Shown here: positions 58,503 to 64,000 of the stretch, in pieces | Position numbering within the stretch: the stretch's first letter is position 1 | Layout of the letters: each line of letters opens with the position of its first letter | NCBI RefSeq assembly: GCF_017304615.1 | Contig: NZ_JAFKLZ010000003.1 | Coordinates: 1 to 64,000 of the forward strand | Length of the DNA: 64,000 bases | From: Sphingomonas sp. | Lineage (GTDB): Bacteria; Pseudomonadota; Alphaproteobacteria; Sphingomonadales; Sphingomonadaceae | Reading direction: 5' to 3' | Translations under genes and position numbers: made by a program | The notes under the pieces: generated by a model | The model's input: only the letters and a program-made list of their open reading frames with translations | The model's database searches: none | What the model was told of the DNA's origin: nothing

Positions 58503-59351
58503 ATGCGCATCGCTATTGTCAGCGACACGCATCTGTCGCCGCGGGCGCCCGCTTTTGACTATAATCTGGCGGTAGCGCTTGCATGGGTCGAAGCCGCGCG
58601 GATCGACCTGATCGTCAATCTCGGCGATGTCACCGCCGACGGCGTGTCTTTCCCGGAAGAGTTTGATCACGCCGGTCGTCAATTTAGTGCGGCTCCTGTT
58701 CGGATGCTAGCGGTCCCTGGAAACCACGACATCGGCGAGGCGCTCAAATCGCCTCGGTCATCCGGTGAGGCTGCCTTTAGCGAGCCAGCGCTGGACGAGT
58801 TTCGCAACGTGCTCGGCCCGGATCGTTGGTCAATTCAAAGGAACGGCTGGCAACTTGTCGGCCTGAACGCCCAGTTATACGGCAATGGCGATACCGCCGA
58901 GGCGGAGCAGGATGCGTGGCTCGATACGGTGCTGATGGAGAATGACGCCCCGCTGGGCCTCTTCTTGCACAAACCGCTGTTCCGCGACGGGCTGGGCGGT
59001 GTGCAAATGCATCAACGCTATCTGCCACCCGATCACGCAGCGGGGCTGCTGGCACGGACCACAAACCGCGATCTGCGGTTTGTCATCGCAGGCCACACCC
59101 ATCAGCATCGTCGCCTGATCGTGGATGATGTCGAACATGTCTGGGCGCCGTCGCTCGCCTATGTCATCCCTGACACCTTGCAGGAACGGATCGGTGAGAA
59201 ACTCGTGGCGATGATGGTGCTCGAACTCGAACCTGACGCCCATCGGTTCGAACTCGTGACGCCGGCAGGGATAGTAGCGAACGACCTACGTGACTGCGCT
59301 GCCCTCTATCCGCATCTTGCAATACCAGTCGATCACGGCCCTAACGCGTGA
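58503..59351 (+). CDS. Calcineurin-like metallophosphoesterase, cargo cluster B
   Basis: A 282-residue enzyme; ATG 58503 is 4 bp after the receptor stop. The metal site is complete: MRIAIVSDTHLSPRAPAFDY, NLGDVTADG, VPGNHDIGE, FLHKPLFRDG and AGHTHQHRRL. It is homologous to the cluster A enzyme over its full length. The stop overlaps the MFS start (GTGA). It is predicted to cleave a phosphodiester in the cytoplasm. Confidence 0.9.
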   Translation: MRIAIVSDTHLSPRAPAFDYNLAVALAWVEAARIDLIVNLGDVTADGVSFPEEFDHAGRQFSAAPVRMLAVPGNHDIGEALKSPRSSGEAAFSEPALDEFRNVLGPDRWSIQRNGWQLVGLNAQLYGNGDTAEAEQDAWLDTVLMENDAPLGLFLHKPLFRDGLGGVQMHQRYLPPDHAAGLLARTTNRDLRFVIAGHTHQHRRLIVDDVEHVWAPSLAYVIPDTLQERIGEKLVAMMVLELEPDAHRFELVTPAGIVANDLRDCAALYPHLAIPVDHGPNA

Positions 59352-60655
59352 CCAGCAGGCGTACACCAGGCTACGCTTGGTACACACTCGCTGTTCTGTT
59401 GGTCGCGTACATATTCGCTTTCATCGACCGGCACGTTCTCAATCTGCTGATCGAGCCGATCAAGGCCGCATATCATCTGAGTGATACTCAAGTGAGCCTT
59501 GTCCAAGGATTTGCGTTTGGATTGTTCCTATCGCTTGCTGCTCTGCCGATCGGTCGTCTGGTCGATACCCGCAAGCGCACTCGCGTCTTGGCCACCGGCA
59601 TAGGTGTATGGAGTTTAGCGGCAGCGGCTTGCGGGCTGGCGGTGAGCTTCCCCGCGTTCGTCACCGCAAGAATCATGGTGAGCGCGGGTGAAGCGACGAT
59701 GACTCCTACCGCAATGTCGTTGATCGGCGATCGTTTCCCGCCCGAACGAATGGGCATTGCCACTGCGATCTACGCGCTCGGGCTGCATATCGGCTCAGGC
59801 CTGGCGCTGCTGCTAGGCGCATTCGCGATCAGCCATCTTTCCGCGCTGCAAATCGCGCTGCCGTGGGGGCGCGCTCTGCATGGCTGGCAATTGGTTTTCG
59901 TTGCGCTCGGGCTACCTGGATTGCTTGTCGCAGCATGGGCAGCCAGCCTGCGCGAGCCGACGCGTGGCGCATATGCCGCTGCGCCGCTGCCGCCTGTGTC
60001 GCTGCGCGACTCGATCGACTTCCTGGTCGGAAAGGGGCGTGCGATGATCCTCATCAACCTTGCCGTAGCGTTCGCACTGATGGCGAGCTACGGCATTGCC
60101 GCCTGGCTACCAAGCTTCTTCATCCGGCACCATGGCTGGTCGGCGGTCATGGTGGGGCAAGCCTATGGGCCGGCGGTGATTGTCTCCGGCGTCGTGGGCG
60201 TTCTGTTGGCTGGATTTGGCGGCGATGCGCTGGTGCGTCGCGGCGTTGCCGACGGGCGACTTAAGATCATGGCTGCGGGCGCGTTGATCGCTGCGCCGTT
60301 TGCGGCTCTCGCGCCGCTTTTAGAAGCTCCCGGCCTCGGCTTAATCGCGTTTGCCGCTGCCAATTTGGCGGTGGCTGTCGCTGCCGGTTCGGGCCCTGCG
60401 CTTCTCCAGGAGATCGCCCCGGCGCACATGCGCGGGGTGAGCCATGCCGTCGCACTGCTAACCGTCAACGTGCTGGCGCTGGGCCTCGGCCCCAGCGTCG
60501 TCGCACTTGTCACCGATCACGTGATCGGCAACGAGTTATTGGTGGGAAGATCGCTCGCGGTAGTGCCTCCCATAATGCTCGTGGTAGCGTCCGTAATCGC
60601 GCTGTGCGCCCGTGCGCCTTTACGCCGATACCGGCAGACTGCCGCACGATTGTAA
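59348..60655 (+). CDS. Major facilitator superfamily transporter, cargo cluster B
   Basis: A 435-residue carrier; GTG 59348 overlaps the MPE stop. Twelve helices are predicted. Helix 1 is WYTLAVLLVAYIFAFIDRHV, the loop motif is LAALPIGRLVDTRKRTRVLA, and EATMTPTAMSLIGDRFPPER is conserved. It is homologous to 41432-42730. It probably moves the imported compound or its dephosphorylated product across the inner membrane. Confidence 0.92.
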   Translation: MTSRRTPGYAWYTLAVLLVAYIFAFIDRHVLNLLIEPIKAAYHLSDTQVSLVQGFAFGLFLSLAALPIGRLVDTRKRTRVLATGIGVWSLAAAACGLAVSFPAFVTARIMVSAGEATMTPTAMSLIGDRFPPERMGIATAIYALGLHIGSGLALLLGAFAISHLSALQIALPWGRALHGWQLVFVALGLPGLLVAAWAASLREPTRGAYAAAPLPPVSLRDSIDFLVGKGRAMILINLAVAFALMASYGIAAWLPSFFIRHHGWSAVMVGQAYGPAVIVSGVVGVLLAGFGGDALVRRGVADGRLKIMAAGALIAAPFAALAPLLEAPGLGLIAFAAANLAVAVAAGSGPALLQEIAPAHMRGVSHAVALLTVNVLALGLGPSVVALVTDHVIGNELLVGRSLAVVPPIMLVVASVIALCARAPLRRYRQTAARL

Positions 60656-60704
60656 CTTGGAGCGCGTAGGTCAATCTCGGCCAATTTGTTTGGCGGAGGC
60701 ACTG

Positions 60705-61664
60705 ATGGCTGGACGTCGCGCTCCATCGCTAGAGTCGATAGAGGCATTCTTGCTCGCGCTTGATGCCGGCAGCTTTCAGGAAGCCGCCGAGCAGATTGCG
60801 CTGAGCCCTTCCGCATTCAGCCGGCGAATTCAAACTCTGGAAGCATTCGTCGGACGCTCGTTATTCGATCGATCCGGCCCGACACCACAAATCACCGCGG
60901 CAGGACGCGCCTATGGTCGCGAGATCGAGTCGTCCATGGCGAATATCGTCAGGGCAACCAATCAGCTGCGCGACCAACCGGCTGGAGATCATCTGAGGGT
61001 AATAACCTCACATGCGCTGGCAGTGGGATGGCTGATGCCAAGGCTCGGTGAACTTCATTCCAGCATCGGCATTACAATCAATCTCGAAATTGGCCGCGGT
61101 TCTGCTCGCTTGCGAAGTGGCGAGGTAGATCTTGCGATCTGGGGTGGCGCGCGAGATGCTCCCGACTATGCATCCGACCCTTTGGTGACGCTTAGTGGCG
61201 TGCCGATCGCTTCAAAGCGGCTCGCAGATGGGCGCGAGGCGCCCAAAGCGTTCAAAGATCTTCGAGCGCACCGTTTGCTGCGGGCGAAGAACGCGACCGA
61301 TCTTTGGGCAGGATGGCTCGACGGAGTTGGCGAATCGGCCGGTAGCTATCAGTATTCTGATGTAGAGAATACGCACCTTGCTTATGAGGGAGCGGCAAGC
61401 GGCCTGGGCGTTGCGATCGCAGTGCCGATGCTCGCGGACCGGATCATTGCTGAGGGGCGCGTCGATCCATGTTTCGACGAGTGCATTGCCGTTCCGATCG
61501 GCTATCGTTTGATATATGCGCAGGACAAGCTGCGGCGTCGAAGCGACGTCAAACAGTTCAAGGAATGGCTCCGCAAGGAAGCCGAGACCTCCGCTTCAAA
61601 TTTTCAGGCTTGGGCCGGCGCTTCGACCCGAAAAGCTGTCAAGAATTTGGAAGTATTGTCCTAA
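60705..61664 (+). CDS. LysR-family transcriptional regulator, cargo cluster B
   Basis: A 319-residue GcvA-like regulator. ATG 60705 is preceded by GGCGGAGG. The HTH is SIEAFLLALDAGSFQEAAEQ then IALSPSAFSRRIQTLEAFVG; the effector domain starts LRVITSHALAVGWLMPRLGE. It is homologous to the cluster A regulator, but here follows the transport genes on the same strand rather than being divergent. Confidence 0.92.
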   Translation: MAGRRAPSLESIEAFLLALDAGSFQEAAEQIALSPSAFSRRIQTLEAFVGRSLFDRSGPTPQITAAGRAYGREIESSMANIVRATNQLRDQPAGDHLRVITSHALAVGWLMPRLGELHSSIGITINLEIGRGSARLRSGEVDLAIWGGARDAPDYASDPLVTLSGVPIASKRLADGREAPKAFKDLRAHRLLRAKNATDLWAGWLDGVGESAGSYQYSDVENTHLAYEGAASGLGVAIAVPMLADRIIAEGRVDPCFDECIAVPIGYRLIYAQDKLRRRSDVKQFKEWLRKEAETSASNFQAWAGASTRKAVKNLEVLS

Positions 61665-61830
61665 TGTTGATTTCCGTTGGGAGTTGACCTGGGATTTTCA
61701 TTGAGAAGTGCCTCTGGTGGAAGTGTGTCCCGCGATGCGAGCGTTGGGTCAAGCGGCGGTTTTTACTTTCTGGATTTAGGATCAAGCTCTTCTCAATACG
61801 CATTTGGATCAATAGTTATGGGTCTACTCC

Positions 61831-62757
61831 CTAGGTCACACCCATCATCGTCGAAGTAGAACTCTGCCCCGGCACATAATTGCCCCATGGACTCTCGATC
61901 TTCGCGAGCGGATCGGCCGCGATCGTCACGCGACGAATCACGCGCTCGCCTTCGAAATCATTGACTACGCAATGCTGCGTGCAGCGATTGTCCCAGACTG
62001 CAGTCGTGCCTTCGGACCAGCGATAGCGCACGACATTGCGTGAATCCTCCGAATGGGCAAACAGCATTTGCAGCAGCGCATGGCTTTCCGATGGTGACAG
62101 TTGCGGAATGCGCGTCGTGTACATTCGGTTGACATAAAGGCATTTGCGCCCCGTTTCTGGATGGACCTGCACGACGGCATGCTCCGTGCCGTTACCCGGA
62201 TCGGCGTCCTTGTTCTTGATGCCCTTTCTCAACCGATCGGGATATTCGTGGATGGCGGTCAATCCATCAATCAGGTTGCGGATCGGCGCAGATAGACGCT
62301 CATAGGAAAGGTATTGGTTTAGCCACATCGTATCGCCGCCAACGGCGGGCAGGCGTACCATCGTGAGGACCGAACCGAGAGGTGGGTCAGGCTGGTGCGT
62401 GAGGTCGGTATGCCAGATGTCGGCGGTTTTGCCGCTCGACGCGGCCAGCTCGACCACTTCGGGGTCGGCATCAAGCGTCGGCGAAAAATCATATGTGGCT
62501 AACGCCCCCCATGTCTTGCCGAACGCCAGCAGCTCCTCGTTGCTGAGCCCCTGGTCGGGAAAGAAGATCACGAGATGGTCGAGCAGCGCCCGGCGAAATG
62601 CCTTGCGATCATCCTCGTCGAGAAGACGGCGAAGATCGGCGCCGCGAATCTCGGCCCCCAGCGCACCCGCCAGGGGGCGGATGTCGAGCTTGGTCTTTTG
62701 CATCGTGACGCCCGTTCGGCTCAAATCTCGTACGCTCGCCAACGTCGATTTGCTCAT
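61831..62757 (-). CDS. TauD/TfdA-family Fe(II)/2-oxoglutarate dioxygenase
   Basis: A 308-residue enzyme. The core is LAGALGAEIRGADLRRLLDE, the iron motif WHTDLTHQPDPP (H-x-D intact), GGDTMWLNQYLSYERLS, and the distal His plus 2OG Arg in AVWDNRCTQHCVVNDFEGER then VIRRVTI. The C-terminus resembles sulfate-ester dioxygenases (AtsK-like) more than TauD. ATG 62757 is used; 62703 is possible. It lies 12 bp after the HxG enzyme gene, so both are in one operon. It probably oxidises a C-H next to a sulfo, phospho or ether group. Confidence 0.88.
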   Translation of the reverse strand: MSKSTLASVRDLSRTGVTMQKTKLDIRPLAGALGAEIRGADLRRLLDEDDRKAFRRALLDHLVIFFPDQGLSNEELLAFGKTWGALATYDFSPTLDADPEVVELAASSGKTADIWHTDLTHQPDPPLGSVLTMVRLPAVGGDTMWLNQYLSYERLSAPIRNLIDGLTAIHEYPDRLRKGIKNKDADPGNGTEHAVVQVHPETGRKCLYVNRMYTTRIPQLSPSESHALLQMLFAHSEDSRNVVRYRWSEGTTAVWDNRCTQHCVVNDFEGERVIRRVTIAADPLAKIESPWGNYVPGQSSTSTMMGVT

Positions 62758-62769
62758 ATTCCGCTCAGC

Positions 62770-63693
62770 CTAGCTGGATACACTCTCAGGAAGAGGTTCA
62801 GATTCAGCCAGTGAAGTGGCGAAGGGCTGGGCAGCAAGCGCAACGGTTTCGTCGGCGTCCATCAGCATTGTGAGGAAGTTGTCGGCTTTCGGCCGCAAGG
62901 ACTTAGCGACGCCTTCAATACATTTCTTGTCCAAGAAGGATCGTCCATCGGAAAATCTTATCACGATTGCCTTTCGGTTCGGCAAATCCGCTGATTTCAG
63001 GCGAGAGGTCCGGTGCCACACGTTTCTTGAAAACAGCAGCGCATCTCCTGGATCAAAGTCCTGATCAGGGTGCTTTGCGGCTTCAAGGATCTGCTCGTCA
63101 AATGGTCCGGTCCAAGGATCTCCGTCCGGGCCAAACTGCAGAAGGCGCGCCGCGCTCAAAAAATCTCTGCCGCCTATTTTTCCTAAACTTCGAAAGACCA
63201 TCGTCCATTGCTGAATGCGGCTATAGGCACTGAACATATCCTGCGGCGCCCAAATCAATCCTCCGCCGTTCGGCTCTTCCCTAACAGGCGTGAGGGGTAT
63301 CCAAAGCGTGAAGGATGCGACTTCCGGTCCAACGAAGCAGAAGCTTCTACGTCCGAAGTGCCACTCTGACCCCTTGTCGGCAGGTGTGAGCTCAAACGAG
63401 AGCATATTGGTGGCTACTTGATGCTGGCCCGTCAGCCTCCCGATGATGCGAGAGAACTCCGTGGATCTACACAGAGCGGTGATGATTTTCGATGGCGGTC
63501 CGTCGCCATACGCCAGCCGCTTGAAGGAATTATCACCATCGTGGTCTGGCGGCACGCTGAGGTCAAGTGCGGCCTTTTCAAAAGCTTTGATAGCCTCTGA
63601 TGTGAAGAGTTGTCGAAGTACAACCGCTCCCTCTTGGTTGATCTGGTTTATCAGCGAGGGGGTGACGTCGAAGCGCTGCACAAGATCACTCAT
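62770..63693 (-). CDS. PhyH-like Fe/2OG enzyme with an HxG iron motif (halogenase-like)
   Basis: A 307-residue protein from ATG 63693 (GAAAGAGG precedes). It follows the phytanoyl-CoA hydroxylase fold: INQEGAVVLRQLFTSEAIKA; then SEWHFGRRSFCF, where H-x-D is expected; FTLWIPLTPVREEPNGGGLI; and ALLFSRNVWHRTSRLKSADL with the distal His and the Arg in RKAIVIRFSD. The Asp ligand is replaced by Gly (codons CAC TTC GGA at 63352-63360). Fe/2OG halogenases use H-x-A or H-x-G to free a site for halide. An inactive homologue is the alternative. Confidence 0.78.
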   Translation of the reverse strand: MSDLVQRFDVTPSLINQINQEGAVVLRQLFTSEAIKAFEKAALDLSVPPDHDGDNSFKRLAYGDGPPSKIITALCRSTEFSRIIGRLTGQHQVATNMLSFELTPADKGSEWHFGRRSFCFVGPEVASFTLWIPLTPVREEPNGGGLIWAPQDMFSAYSRIQQWTMVFRSLGKIGGRDFLSAARLLQFGPDGDPWTGPFDEQILEAAKHPDQDFDPGDALLFSRNVWHRTSRLKSADLPNRKAIVIRFSDGRSFLDKKCIEGVAKSLRPKADNFLTMLMDADETVALAAQPFATSLAESEPLPESVSS

Positions 63694-64000
63694 TGAGACG
63701 ACCTCTTTCCGACTCCCACGCTGTGATAGCGAGACCAAGCCATTAGGGGAGGAGCAATATCGGCCGGACAATGTATAAAACAACGATATTGTTACGATCG
63801 CTTCGATAGGATAATATTATTGTAATCCTATTAGATAAAAATCTGACGGTAGAGTCCGTGTGGATTCCCCGGGGTACGTGGCGTGGCACGACCCGTCGCG
63901 GTCGGCCCTTATTGTGCCGACTATCCCGCCGTCTGCATTCGCATGATATCTTAAGCTCTTTTATCGGCCTTCACGCAAAGATTTCGCCATCCATCAGTTT
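63694..64000. promoter_or_regulatory. AT-rich upstream region of the dioxygenase operon
   Basis: 307 bp upstream of the operon start, unusually AT-rich for this genome. The operator-like inverted repeat TAGGAT...ATCCTA (63807-63812 / 63825-63830, 12-nt spacer) lies about 115 bp before the start codon. A TATACA-like -10 sequence occurs near 63775 on the minus strand. No gene is visible to the end of the window. Confidence 0.45.

Overview
The window is high-GC alphaproteobacterial DNA, most likely a sphingomonad (Sphingomonas or a relative). The evidence is a gene transfer agent (GTA) tail cluster ending in a DUF2793 gene, a DUF1134 (EipA-like) periplasmic protein, several TonB-dependent receptors, and a Ti-type TraA/TraC/TraD conjugation module of the alphaproteobacterial kind.

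Layout. (1) 1-9669: head-tail and tail genes of a GTA or GTA-like prophage, in the order gp6, a small gp7-position gene, gp8, gp9, gp10, tail chaperone, gp11 to gp15, DUF2793. An antisense lipoprotein gene lies inside the cluster, and gp12 is bracketed by two direct intergenic repeats. (2) 9807-11002: OmpA-family porin with a clean terminator. (3) 11271-13668: an IS1595-family element carrying two passenger genes, inserted in the last codons of a CPBP-family membrane protein gene. (4) 14990-25164: core chromosome with ugd, an ATPase, ygfZ, pyrC, a DUF1134 gene, tRNA-Ser(GCU), a GH1 glucosidase, an SGNH hydrolase, an S1-like protease, dapB and nth. (5) 25222-25464: a broken 5' half of tRNA-Arg(CCG) followed by an intact copy, a site-specific integration scar. 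(6) From 25465 to the window end: an integrative/conjugative island. It opens with a two-gene SMC/Rad50-like ATPase system, a defence candidate. The backbone follows: DUF932, ParB-like, Toprim, DUF2493, DUF736, DUF2285 (frameshifted), HTH, TraF peptidase, transglycosylase, TraC/TraD, oriT, TraA, coupling protein. No Trb mating-pore genes are present in the window.

Two accessory blocks interrupt the backbone. At 35463-45659, a recombinase-in-trio (RIT) element with 97-bp inverted ends encloses three tyrosine recombinases plus cargo: TonB receptor, MFS transporter, metallophosphoesterase, LysR regulator and histidine phosphatase. At 55439-61664 a diverged second set of the same five families occurs, followed by an operon of two Fe(II)/2-oxoglutarate enzymes. 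The gene content suggests import and stepwise hydrolysis of an organic phosphodiester, with oxidative chemistry added in the second copy.

The most novel-looking items are: a phytanoyl-CoA-hydroxylase-like enzyme whose iron motif reads His-x-Gly (HFG) instead of His-x-Asp, as in Fe/2OG halogenases; the cargo-bearing RIT element; the ATPase pair beside tRNA-Arg; the IS1595 passenger pair; and two covarying hairpin leaders directly in front of the DUF932 and ParB-like genes. All functional calls come from reading translated sequence and motifs; no database search was run.
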